Source: Prevotellamassilia timonensis
GTDB taxonomy: Bacteria > Bacteroidota > Bacteroidia > Bacteroidales > Bacteroidaceae
Direction: 5' to 3'
Length of the DNA: 64,000 bases
Assembly: GCF_900106785.1 (NCBI RefSeq)
Contig: NZ_LT629844.1
Coordinates: 45,454 to 109,453 of the forward strand
Below, in pieces: positions 50,435 to 59,460 of the stretch. Numbering within the stretch: the stretch's first letter is position 1; the number at the start of each line of letters is the position of its first letter. Below the pieces are notes generated by a model. The model searched no databases. It was not told the origin of the DNA and saw only the letters and a program-made list of their open reading frames with translations. The position numbers and the translations under genes were made by a program.

Positions 50435-51420
50435 TTGTTGTTGAAAGGCAGCTTAAGCAATCCCATTAATGAACCGCAGCCATACGATACATGTAATACG
50501 ATAAAACTCGTTAGCAAATAAAAGAAATTCAATTTCTTGCTAATAGCAAGTTTAGCACTCACACCACCCATTACTAACAGATATACGCTCAGTGCCAAAG
50601 CTGAAATACAAAATGCAGGGCACCACATCAGACCAACAATTGTGGGTATGGTAAATGACAGGACGAACAATAATGGTACGAAGTGCCGAATGGATAAAGA
50701 ACGTAACTCTTTAGTGTAATAAACCGTTAGAATATTCCATTTGCCATTGCCATAATTGTTCTTTGCCAGTTTTTTATAGGTTTCACGTGCAAGATAGGTG
50801 CAGAAAGTATCTGGAATGATTACAATCTTTCCACCGCCACGTATAATGCGTTTATTTAGTTCTATATCTTGGTTACGCACCAATCGTACATCATACATGC
50901 CATACTTATCAAAGACACTACGTTTCCAACAGCCAAAAGGTACTGTCTCAACTTCCTGTGCTTTCGTTATACCTGTACGGAAAGTGGAATTACCCACGCC
51001 AAATTTATTACTTAAAATTTCACGAATAGCAAGTGTTTTTGGCGTCTTATTTAATACATCAGTACGGCATACGGCTCCAACGTTATCCGCATCATACAGT
51101 TTCAGAGCTTTAACTAAAGCTGAAAAATAGTTTTTCTCATAGGTTGCATGGGCATCTAATCGCATGATGACGTCACCCTTAGCTTCTTTTATACCTAAAT
51201 TCATAGCCCAGGGAGCAATGCGATGAGTATTCTCAATCATTCGAATGAACGGATACGTTGCAATATATTCTGCTGCAATTTCGCGTGTGCGATCCTCGCT
51301 CATACCGTCCACCAAGATTATCTCCAAATCATTTTTAGGATAATCCTGCTTAAGTATACTATCTATACATTTTGCTATGTATTTTTCTTCGTTATAAATT
51401 GGTACTATTACAGATAGCAT
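50431..51420 (-). CDS. Family 2 glycosyltransferase with C-terminal membrane segments
   Basis: A 329-residue GT-A enzyme starting MLSVIVPIYNEEKYIAKCIDSILKQDYPKND, with MRLDAHATYE holding the DxD-type metal site. The C-terminal 90 residues contain about three membrane segments. It resembles ExoA-like glycosyltransferases of polysaccharide pathways. It adds one sugar to the lipid-linked repeat at the cytoplasmic face. The start overlaps nothing upstream (46-bp gap). Confidence 0.88.
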   Translation of the reverse strand: MLSVIVPIYNEEKYIAKCIDSILKQDYPKNDLEIILVDGMSEDRTREIAAEYIATYPFIRMIENTHRIAPWAMNLGIKEAKGDVIMRLDAHATYEKNYFSALVKALKLYDADNVGAVCRTDVLNKTPKTLAIREILSNKFGVGNSTFRTGITKAQEVETVPFGCWKRSVFDKYGMYDVRLVRNQDIELNKRIIRGGGKIVIIPDTFCTYLARETYKKLAKNNYGNGKWNILTVYYTKELRSLSIRHFVPLLFVLSFTIPTIVGLMWCPAFCISALALSVYLLVMGGVSAKLAISKKLNFFYLLTSFIVLHVSYGCGSLMGLLKLPFNNK

Positions 51421-51466
51421 AAAATCTCTTTTTAGTTTTTATTTGTATGTTATAGGAATGGCTCTT

Positions 51467-52348
51467 TTATTTATTACGAAGCACTAATGTTTTATGTTCG
51501 GAAATAAATACTTCATAGTGTTCAAAGATTGATGCAAACTGAGAGTTATTTTGATGACCTTGACAATTGGTATGTGTCAAAGCACTGCCTTTATGAAAAT
51601 ATTGGTAAAGATCGTCGAAAGAGTAGTTTTTCTTTGATTTTAGTATAAACCGCTTAATTGTTCCAATCCTTAATCCGTTGAACCAAAACCATATATCATC
51701 TGCCAATGGACATAATTGCATAAATAGATCTTCACGCATCACATCTGAATGTAATGAACCATGTGGATAATATATACCACCAACTCCGATAGGAAATACT
51801 AAATTCCCCGATTTGTAATCTTTATATGATTCCCATTTTTCATAGTGCGATGGATAATCATTTTCTATAATAGGCTTACTTGCGTTAAGACAAATAATAT
51901 CTTTGGGATATCGTTTATGTTCTTCAACCAATGCCTGAACCGTATCCGCCGAATACATCATATCATCATCAACGGTTATGATATCTTGATTAGGATAAAA
52001 TTTAATAGTTGGAATAAGTTTCTTATATGAACGAATATCTTTATAATACATTATCTCTAATCCCTTTGACTTAAGTCGCAGAAGTCTTGCGGGAAGTTTT
52101 TCATCTGTCCACTCATTCTCGGCAAGCCAAAGTATTATACGTTTGGGTTGAATATTTTGGCGCAATAGCGAACAGATTGTGTAGTAAACCACACATTTTT
52201 CAACACGTCTTCCGTAACTTGTTAAGGAGACAATTACATTTGCTTGATTTTTATCGCCTAAAGAGGGTATATTTAATAGACTTAAATCAAAGCAGTATTT
52301 TAATATATATCCCCAAAGACAACGTACTAATATTCGTAATTTGCTCAT
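51467..52348 (-). CDS. Putative GT-A type glycosyltransferase
   Basis: A 293-residue protein with VIVSLTSYGRRVEKCVVYYTICSLLRQNIQPKRIILWL and the acidic cluster DIITVDDDMMYS, a DxD-like site near residue 133. The later segment HGSLHSDVMREDLFMQLCPLADDIWFWFNGL is found in capsule-locus transferases. The sugar is unknown. It starts 2 bp after the acetyltransferase stop, so it is tightly coupled to it. Confidence 0.75.
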   Translation of the reverse strand: MSKLRILVRCLWGYILKYCFDLSLLNIPSLGDKNQANVIVSLTSYGRRVEKCVVYYTICSLLRQNIQPKRIILWLAENEWTDEKLPARLLRLKSKGLEIMYYKDIRSYKKLIPTIKFYPNQDIITVDDDMMYSADTVQALVEEHKRYPKDIICLNASKPIIENDYPSHYEKWESYKDYKSGNLVFPIGVGGIYYPHGSLHSDVMREDLFMQLCPLADDIWFWFNGLRIGTIKRFILKSKKNYSFDDLYQYFHKGSALTHTNCQGHQNNSQFASIFEHYEVFISEHKTLVLRNK

Positions 52349-52350
52349 AA

Positions 52351-52876
52351 TTATTTTAATCTTGACTTTATAACCTTGGCAGGTACACCTCCAGCCACAG
52401 AATAGGGAGGAATGCTTTTAGTTACTACTGCTCCTGCACCAATGATGCTTCCTTTTCCAATAGTAACACCAGGAAGTATGATGACGTTGAATCCAATCCA
52501 GCAATCATCTTCGATTATAACCTTTCCGGGGGGGGTAATATCCTTGATAAATCATGTGTTGATTTACATCATCATGTTTATGATTGCTCGTTATAATGAT
52601 GACATTTGGTCCCATCATCACATCTTCACCAATTTCCAAGGGTCCCCTGATTTTACAGTTAATGCCAAGATTAGAATTCGTACCAATTCTAATTCCATTT
52701 CCAGTGCCGAAATCAGCACCTTTCTCTACATTAATATTCTTGCCATGGGCGTCAAAAAGTTTACCTGCACACCAACTTCTCAGTTTTCGTACAAAATTGC
52801 GAATAGGTAAATTGTTGTCAGTCGCAGGAAAATGCTGAAGAATACCATAGTAGAACAACAAAAAAACATATTTCAT
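52351..52876 (-). pseudogene. Hexapeptide-repeat acetyltransferase, frameshifted at a poly-C tract
   Basis: The first 111 residues (start 52876, MKYVFLLFYYGILQHFPATDN) show left-handed beta-helix repeats of the WcaF/maltose O-acetyltransferase type (GTNSNLGINCKIRGPLEIGEDVMMGPNVII). At eight C in a row (52528-52535, minus strand) the frame shifts and stops soon after. Loss of one C restores [50 protein letters not shown] to a stop at 52351, a full 174-residue enzyme. The break lies exactly in a homopolymer, which suggests phase variation rather than decay. Read as shown it is OFF. Confidence 0.85.
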
Positions 52877-54021
52877 GAAACTATTTCCTTGATTATTTTT
52901 TCAGGTTCAACAGAATTAAAATAGTTGAGTGCTCCACTCTTGTAATGTTCATAGTTGCCGAAAATTTTGTTTATGGTTGCAACTATTGCTTCTGTTGTTA
53001 TTGGATAATTGATACATTCACCACAACCATATTCCATATAAGTATATTTTAGGGCAGGTATGTCATTAGATATCATGGGAATGCCAAACTTTGCATATTC
53101 AAAAATTTTATTAGGAGCACAATAAATAGGGTTTATAGTGTAGGCGACAGAACCCATACGAGGAAAATATGAGAGTATGCCTATTGATGCAAGTTTAGTT
53201 ACAAGCAAATGATATGGGGGACGGACGAAGGGTATAAAGAGAATGCGGTCGGATTCGTATTTTTTCTTCAGTTCATCAAACATGTCACTTCCTCGTCCCA
53301 TTGCAATAAAAACATATTCGTCGCTTAATTTTTTAATGGCTTCACAGAATTCTTCCAAACGGCGTTCCTTGTCAAGAAATATTCCTTGATACAAAATAAC
53401 CTTTTTGTTTTTGACCTTTTCTAATACTTCATCATAAAGAGGCTTAATATCTTTCGGTATCGTTTTCAAAACTTCCTCATCAATAACCATCTTGTTTGGC
53501 AAAACAATGGGTAATTCATTCAACTGAAACAACCCTTTTGTGATATGCGCTCTATTGTATTCGCAGCAAACGATTTTTTTCGCTTTAGCAAAAGTCCTCG
53601 ATGGATTATATAAGGGATTCAATAATCTGTATTTCCAATTTATCGAAGGCTCTACATATTCATAAAAATGAAGAATGCATGGATACTTCTCCACAATCTT
53701 ATTTAAGAGGCAAATGGTTTCTGCCTGCATAATCCAAACTCGGTCATTTGATGTGATATTAGAATCTGTCAAATACTTCTCAACTTGTTTGCGGTATTTT
53801 AATTGAGAAGTAAATTTTGTCAGCAATCCGGCTTTGCCATTATATTTTAATGTGGGCCAAAACTCGATGCCTTCATCTTCATATTTTTTCTTTGATTCTG
53901 TGTCAGAATATACACCTATGTGAATGACTTTGTATCCCAGCTTAGGCAATACATTCAAAATTGTCAGAACTGGAGGGTAATTGATAATGTCCTCCTTGAG
54001 AATTATAAAAACACGTTTCAT
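52873..54021 (-). CDS. Family 4-type glycosyltransferase
   Basis: A 382-residue protein starting MKRVFIILKEDIINYPPVLTILNVLPKLGYKVIHIG, with a GT-B fold. The C-terminal nucleotide-sugar region is visible as KKVILYQGIFLDKERRLEEFCEAI and PNKIFEYAKFGIPMISNDIPALKYT, which holds the usual E-x(7)-E area. It overlaps the acetyltransferase start by 4 bp and follows the polymerase directly. Sugar not known. Confidence 0.85.
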   Translation of the reverse strand: MKRVFIILKEDIINYPPVLTILNVLPKLGYKVIHIGVYSDTESKKKYEDEGIEFWPTLKYNGKAGLLTKFTSQLKYRKQVEKYLTDSNITSNDRVWIMQAETICLLNKIVEKYPCILHFYEYVEPSINWKYRLLNPLYNPSRTFAKAKKIVCCEYNRAHITKGLFQLNELPIVLPNKMVIDEEVLKTIPKDIKPLYDEVLEKVKNKKVILYQGIFLDKERRLEEFCEAIKKLSDEYVFIAMGRGSDMFDELKKKYESDRILFIPFVRPPYHLLVTKLASIGILSYFPRMGSVAYTINPIYCAPNKIFEYAKFGIPMISNDIPALKYTYMEYGCGECINYPITTEAIVATINKIFGNYEHYKSGALNYFNSVEPEKIIKEIVS

Positions 54022-55230
54022 TTATTTCTTCGTTTTTTGTAATGATGGAATGTTAAAACAAGATGCGAGCAAAATATATAAGAACATCTTAGGAGTATTC
54101 AGCATATGTTCCATAAAGAATATGGCAATCATGACTATAAGTATACATTGTCCTGTATTGTCCTTTTGTTTGTAGATGTGTATTATGTAATTAAAGAATA
54201 ATATTAATCCTACAACGCCCCCCGACACTAATAGGGCTTGAATGCCATTCATGTATGAACCATCATACCTACACCCAGGTATATACACGGCTTTACTTAC
54301 GGCTTCCATGCCAGCAGCACTGACTCCCAATATTTGATTGATTATATCCATTGCTCCATAAATAAAATATCCTCTCCAAATGCGTATAAACCCAGACTGG
54401 GCACCATAAGGATCAACCTCCATTGAGAATTCAGAAGAACGATTCATTATATAACTAATCAATTCGCTATCTTTATAAACAGTTGTTATAAAACCAACAA
54501 TTATAATAGTAGCAAACATAACAAGTATTCTTTGGTACATTTTTAGAATACCGCTTTTCAAGAAGAAGAAACAGAATATGACGAGCAACGAAACAAAACC
54601 GATACCAGCTTTTAACCATATAATGACAAAAAGCATGAGAAGAACTTCTTTCAGTCCTTTTTTCTCTTTAATGTAATTAGATAGGACTATGCAAAAATAG
54701 GGAATTATATATTGTACAAAATGAGAAGGTTCCAAGAAAAAAGAAGAAGATCTGTCCATTTCTGCTCGCGATAGGGCAAAAGACATCTCGTCTGAACCTT
54801 GATAATACATTTCAAGAAAAGGAATGTATAAAGTAGGTCGTATTCCTGTTGTATTGTAGGATATTTCTTGAACTATAAAAAATGCAACAGCTATATATAC
54901 TAAGTATCGATAATACTTGAGAACGTAATTTTTGTTTGCATCTGGTAAGAGTAAACCAAGATACAATGTAGACAAAATTAACGCGACTGGAATTAACGCT
55001 TGTAGATAGTTTCCTGGTATTCCACATACAAATCCTGCAATTGGAGGAACAATCCACATGTATGCGAGAAACAAAACATAGCTTTTCTCTAAATGTAAGC
55101 GGAAGCCTCCAAAAATAGCTAATATGGTAGCTAATATACCAACAACCTCAGGTAGTTCATGACCTGCCAATCGATATGGCGACATGAAATACATAAAGAC
55201 GCATAAAAACGGAATTACTCTTTTCATCAT
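54022..55230 (-). CDS. wzy: Polysaccharide polymerase Wzy-like
   Basis: The start is at 55230 (MMKRVIPFLCVFMYFMSPYRL), overlapping the stop of the preceding gene as ATGATG. The 402-residue protein has about ten membrane segments and a large periplasmic loop with SRAEMDRSSSFFLEPSHFVQYIIPYF. The E-P-S-H-F/Y motif is seen in O-antigen ligase/polymerase proteins. Sequence is poorly conserved in Wzy proteins, and identification rests on topology, this motif and being the only such protein in the operon. Confidence 0.8.
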   Translation of the reverse strand: MMKRVIPFLCVFMYFMSPYRLAGHELPEVVGILATILAIFGGFRLHLEKSYVLFLAYMWIVPPIAGFVCGIPGNYLQALIPVALILSTLYLGLLLPDANKNYVLKYYRYLVYIAVAFFIVQEISYNTTGIRPTLYIPFLEMYYQGSDEMSFALSRAEMDRSSSFFLEPSHFVQYIIPYFCIVLSNYIKEKKGLKEVLLMLFVIIWLKAGIGFVSLLVIFCFFFLKSGILKMYQRILVMFATIIIVGFITTVYKDSELISYIMNRSSEFSMEVDPYGAQSGFIRIWRGYFIYGAMDIINQILGVSAAGMEAVSKAVYIPGCRYDGSYMNGIQALLVSGGVVGLILFFNYIIHIYKQKDNTGQCILIVMIAIFFMEHMLNTPKMFLYILLASCFNIPSLQKTKK

Positions 55231-56192
55231 TGTATTGTTTTGATTATAACATATATAATGACATAAAAGCATGGAGAGATTGTAACATACCTGATCAATC
55301 TTTGTTTTAATGTTAGCTTATTTGTCGATATTATTTTCATATCTGGCAGAAATACATCTCTTACCCATTTATAATCAACAAAACTACATTTTGCTTGTGC
55401 CATATATTTTAAGGTTCTAATGTAGTTTGTCATAAAAATGGCTTCTGCTACAGAACGATATTCATTATTGTGAGTAGCATTGCAAATATTGTCATGATAT
55501 TTTTTTGCTTGTAAAGCATAATATGTGATTTCTTTGTATGGAACCACTCTTTGAGTTAGTGATTCCTCATCACATATTCGGTATCTATATCCTTCACCCA
55601 TTGAATAGTGAGCGCAACTTATAAAAAACACGTAAGCCAGAGAAAATAAATGGTCTTCTCCGTATGAGGTGTTTGTATCGAACCTAATGTCATTATTAGT
55701 AATAATACTCCTTTTGAATAGCTTAAAACATGGCGAATTGATAATGTTATTTTCCTCAGAGTAGGCAAGTATACTGAGGATTCCTTTTCCTTTGCAATTT
55801 GCAAAATTGTGTCTATCAATGACTTTCCCTTTTTTGGTCCGCACATATCCTTGCATATAGAGATCTGCTTCAACTTTATCTAATTCGAAATTTTCCAAAT
55901 AAGTAGGTAATATAGTATCATCACTATCCACAAAGCAAATCCATTCTCCTACAGCATGTTCAATGCCATAATTCCGTGCAGAACTAACGCCTCCATTTTC
56001 TTTATGATAAACTATTATTCGAGGGTCTTTTCCTGCATAATAGTCACAAATCTCACCGCTTTTATCTGGCGAACCATCGTCCACTAATAGGAGCTCAAAG
56101 TCGGTATATGTTTGGCTAAGGATGCTTTCAATACATTCACCGACGTATTTTTCTGCCTTATAAACTGGTACTATTACTGAGATCTTTGGCAT
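55227..56192 (-). CDS. Family 2 glycosyltransferase
   Basis: The start at 56192 gives MPKISVIVPVYKAEKYVGECIESILSQTYTDFELLLVDDGSPDKSGEICDYY, a classic GT2 opening. The longer frame adds 15 residues without support. The catalytic DxD is FVDSDDTIL near residue 88, preceded by ARNYGIEHAVGEWI. The 321-residue enzyme ends with a C-terminal amphipathic segment. It overlaps wzy by 4 bp. Confidence 0.9.
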   Translation of the reverse strand: MPKISVIVPVYKAEKYVGECIESILSQTYTDFELLLVDDGSPDKSGEICDYYAGKDPRIIVYHKENGGVSSARNYGIEHAVGEWICFVDSDDTILPTYLENFELDKVEADLYMQGYVRTKKGKVIDRHNFANCKGKGILSILAYSEENNIINSPCFKLFKRSIITNNDIRFDTNTSYGEDHLFSLAYVFFISCAHYSMGEGYRYRICDEESLTQRVVPYKEITYYALQAKKYHDNICNATHNNEYRSVAEAIFMTNYIRTLKYMAQAKCSFVDYKWVRDVFLPDMKIISTNKLTLKQRLIRYVTISPCFYVIIYVIIKTIQ

Positions 56193-56281
56193 TTCTATTC
56201 TAAGGATTTTTGTAAAAATAATAAAAGACGGGGGCAAGTGTTTTACGTGTTAATTTGCACTTGATATATGATTCATACTAT

Positions 56282-57292
56282 TTAATGCGTGAGTCTATTC
56301 TTGTACTTCACCCCCCAAAAGAACAGTCTGTTATGTACCGGAAACGCACACACAGGCAAACACACATACGAGAACCGCACGAACTCCTTGATGCCTACCA
56401 AACAACTTTTGACACGCCTACCATAAGATAAAACGGCCAAAATTTGCCGATAGCAAACAATGTCGCGTGAGCAGCCATTCAAACGTGCGATGTTACAAAG
56501 ATTCTCAAAAATAGTATAAGTCTTAAGAAAAGCATAAGGCGACTTGATTCCTTTTTCTAGTACAAATTGTACGCTCTCTTGCAATATTGTTCGCAGGGCC
56601 TTTACCTTACGCCTCTGTGCTTCTGCACACATAGTAATTGACCCCTCACGTATTTTGTAAACGTAGCTTTCTCGATTTACCACATACATACTGCGGGCAA
56701 GGCATGCCAACTGAAAACTCCAAAGCTCATCTTCATGTAGTAGCCCCTCCTTAAACAATAATTGATTATCCTTTAAGAACTTCGCATTACACAATTTGCC
56801 ACAAGCCATCATGTACCATTCTCCCCGATAATAGGACTTTATTATATCTTCGCCATGCAACGCTGCGCCATCGTGTAATGTAACCGATGGATAGCTCTTG
56901 GCACTACCTGTTATTTTATAACCACCTATCACAAAATCATACGCTGTGTTCTTGAACGGTGTTGCCAGCAATTCCAAACAATTATCTGTCAGTTCGTCAT
57001 CACTGTCCAAAAAATACAGATAATCACCTGTGGCACTGGCAACGCCCGTATTGCGCGCTGCTGACAGACCACGGTTACATTCGTGGTGCAACACCTTAAA
57101 GTCTATCTTGCCATTATAGTCATTCAGCACGCTATTTACCACCTCCATGCTGTTGTCTGTTCCGCAATCGTCAATGAGCAGACACTCTATCGAGCCCTGA
57201 TAACTTTGGCGCATCACCGAATGCAGACAATCTGTGATGTAGGGAGCTACATTATAAACGGGTATTATTACCGATATCTTTATACGTTCCAT
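56282..57292 (-). CDS. Family 2 glycosyltransferase
   Basis: The start at 57292 gives MERIKISVIIPVYNVAPYITDCLHSVMRQSYQGSIECLLIDDCGTDNS. Earlier in-frame codons add 19 residues that look non-coding. ARNTGVASATGDYLYFLDSDDEL carries the donor-binding residues and DxD. The C-terminal region ends with a hydrophobic LPVCAFPVHNRLFFWGVKYKNR segment. Codon and base composition look less AT-rich than the two genes downstream. Sugar unknown. Confidence 0.9.
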   Translation of the reverse strand: MERIKISVIIPVYNVAPYITDCLHSVMRQSYQGSIECLLIDDCGTDNSMEVVNSVLNDYNGKIDFKVLHHECNRGLSAARNTGVASATGDYLYFLDSDDELTDNCLELLATPFKNTAYDFVIGGYKITGSAKSYPSVTLHDGAALHGEDIIKSYYRGEWYMMACGKLCNAKFLKDNQLLFKEGLLHEDELWSFQLACLARSMYVVNRESYVYKIREGSITMCAEAQRRKVKALRTILQESVQFVLEKGIKSPYAFLKTYTIFENLCNIARLNGCSRDIVCYRQILAVLSYGRRVKSCLVGIKEFVRFSYVCLPVCAFPVHNRLFFWGVKYKNRLTH

Positions 57293-57314
57293 TGTAACTT
57301 TGTAAGTAACACTG

Positions 57315-58283
57315 TTATTGCCCAAAAGCGTCCACTCCATCACAATCACTCAGCCAGGCTTTGTAAAACGAGCTGAGTTTACCATAGCTATTGTCTATGA
57401 AATGCACCCGCTTGCCAAGCAACACCGACAGTATCATCACATGAAGCCGGGTGGTATATATCTCCTTGTATTGGCTTACAAACTGCACGCCCCGACGCGT
57501 CATGCTTTTACGGAATAAATGAAGTCCCAGACATCTTTCCAGCCAGCTTGCCAAAGGCTGTATCAAAGGCAAGCATCGTTTTGTACGATTGTTAAGTGCA
57601 ATACTCTTATAAAACAATCTTTCGCCCAATGTGGGTTTGCTGTCCATTGTCGGCCAGTCCCTCACCTCCACATTGGGCACCTCTATTTTCACATCTCTGT
57701 CGCCCAGCTCTTTATCCTTTCGTTTGAGCCACAACACCTTGTCCGTCTCGGGCACGCGCCATTGTGCAAGATAATTCGTCGATATGCAAAATGCCATATC
57801 TGGCACGAGTAAGGCAGGGTTATTAAAATGCTCCCGTGCTATTTTCAACGAAGTTTCATCCCTTACACAAATGGTAAGTTTCCTCAGCCGTGCCATGCGG
57901 GCTGCATCAAGGCGCATAACCTCAGCATCGTTATAAAAGATTGTATTAGGCAATATCACTATGGGATTGTCTGGATAACATTCTATGGTGTTCATCACGC
58001 TATTCCAAGCCTTTCGCCACACATCGCCAAAGTAGCCTCCGCCTGTTATCAATATGACGGTATCTTTACTTAAAGGCTTGCACTCATACTCGTCCCAGCC
58101 ACAAGTACCAATACATTTGTATGGTATTGACTTCAAAAACTCCAATTCGCCCTCCCATATCAAGGTGTCGCCTATATTTGAGTAGTACGGCAACCCCCAA
58201 AGCACATAGTCATTCGTGATGAGAGGAGATATCTTATTTTCTATTATTGAGCGTAATTGATTGACTTTTTCCAAATTCTTCAT
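57315..58283 (-). CDS. Polysaccharide pyruvyl transferase family protein
   Basis: A 322-residue protein with WGLPYYSNIGDTLIWEGELEFLK near the N-terminus, ILITGGGYFGDVWRKAW and a C-terminal TTRLHVMILSVLLGKRVHFIDNSYGK, all typical of the pyruvyl transferase fold (PF04230). These enzymes add a pyruvate ketal to a sugar, giving a negative charge. Some family members do other transfers, so substrate is inferred. It lies between the beta-helix gene and a GT2 gene. Confidence 0.85.
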   Translation of the reverse strand: MKNLEKVNQLRSIIENKISPLITNDYVLWGLPYYSNIGDTLIWEGELEFLKSIPYKCIGTCGWDEYECKPLSKDTVILITGGGYFGDVWRKAWNSVMNTIECYPDNPIVILPNTIFYNDAEVMRLDAARMARLRKLTICVRDETSLKIAREHFNNPALLVPDMAFCISTNYLAQWRVPETDKVLWLKRKDKELGDRDVKIEVPNVEVRDWPTMDSKPTLGERLFYKSIALNNRTKRCLPLIQPLASWLERCLGLHLFRKSMTRRGVQFVSQYKEIYTTRLHVMILSVLLGKRVHFIDNSYGKLSSFYKAWLSDCDGVDAFGQ

Positions 58284-58295
58284 CCTTTTCTGTTA

Positions 58296-59460
58296 TTATC
58301 GCAAAAGGGTAAAAGTGCCATCTTTTACATAATTATTTTTATAATTCCTGTCCGTAAACAACACACCTTTCCCCCAGCAACTTAAATCGTAATAACTACC
58401 ATAACTCTTGCAACCTAACAAATACATAACAGCTCCAGAGGCACAAAAATAATTCGATTGGAATGATCTGTTTTCCGTCCCCAAATCCCAAACAGAATAT
58501 GAGGTGCAGCCCAAATTAAATGAAATGGTGTTTTTGTGCACATCTGCCACATTGCCTCCGTGGGAATATCCATATTCACAATTTAACCGTATTACATGAG
58601 TGCCATCATGTGCAGTCGAAGCATTGTTGCTTTCATACGCATTTTTCTCACCATTGTGAAAAGCTTTGCACTCAACCTCTACTACATGAGGCGAATTTGT
58701 GGAACCATCTGGGGCTGAGTGATAAGAAAAGCCATCTAAGCCATTGTATGAAGCCTCACACTTATATAAATAATGCGTTCCGCCTTGAATACGTAACCCA
58801 CCCAATGATTGAGCCTTTCCTATATCCTCATTATCAACTAATGACTTATTGAATTTGCAATTTATGTATGTACAAACATCATTAGGATTGTCTATATATG
58901 CCCTCAAACTGCCTCTGCTACCATTTATAAACTCTATATTACGAATGAATACATTACCTTTTATAACCATTGGTGGACAGTGTACATTGTCTACAACTAC
59001 ATCTCCCTCTCCTATGAGGTTTACATTTACGAGAGAGACATCACTGCAGAAATTTTCACCTGCTCGATATACACCGTTGGTCATTATAATCGTCCGAGCC
59101 CTTGTATGCAAAGCTGATTCTATAGTTCTTTTAGCTTCGGCCCGAGAACTTCCACTATTTTCATCCTTACCATTAACCGAAACATAGACAGTATCAAGCC
59201 CTTTCAAGTAATTCTCATTAAAATCATAGGACGTATAAAAGCTAGAAGAACTTTTGAAAATTGGGATTTGTGCTCTAAATCCATCCTCAAAACAATATAC
59301 AGGAATCTTATTTTGCGTCGTTTCCCCGTAAATTTGATTTAATGACTTCGGCAAGTCCCTTAGACACCACCATTCTATCAAGGATTCATGGAAGCATGCT
59401 AACAAAATCGCCAAAGCGGACAATAATACTATCGGGGGGGGGTAAAATTCTCTTATTCAT
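58296..59460 (-). CDS. Beta-helix lipoprotein, frame broken at a nine-C tract
   Basis: The natural start is the ATG at 59460, fused to the stop of the radical SAM gene (TAATG). After MNKRIL the frame enters nine C (59434-59442). With nine C it stops early. Loss of one C joins it to the long frame as MNKRILPPPIVLLSALAILLACF, a lipoprotein signal with lipobox LLAC. The rest (about 375 residues) shows parallel beta-helix repeats with GGLRIQGGTHYLYKCEAS and DGFSYHS motifs and resembles surface polysaccharide-active or binding proteins. A TTG at 59423 could start a signal without its basic lead. Function unknown. Confidence 0.82.
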
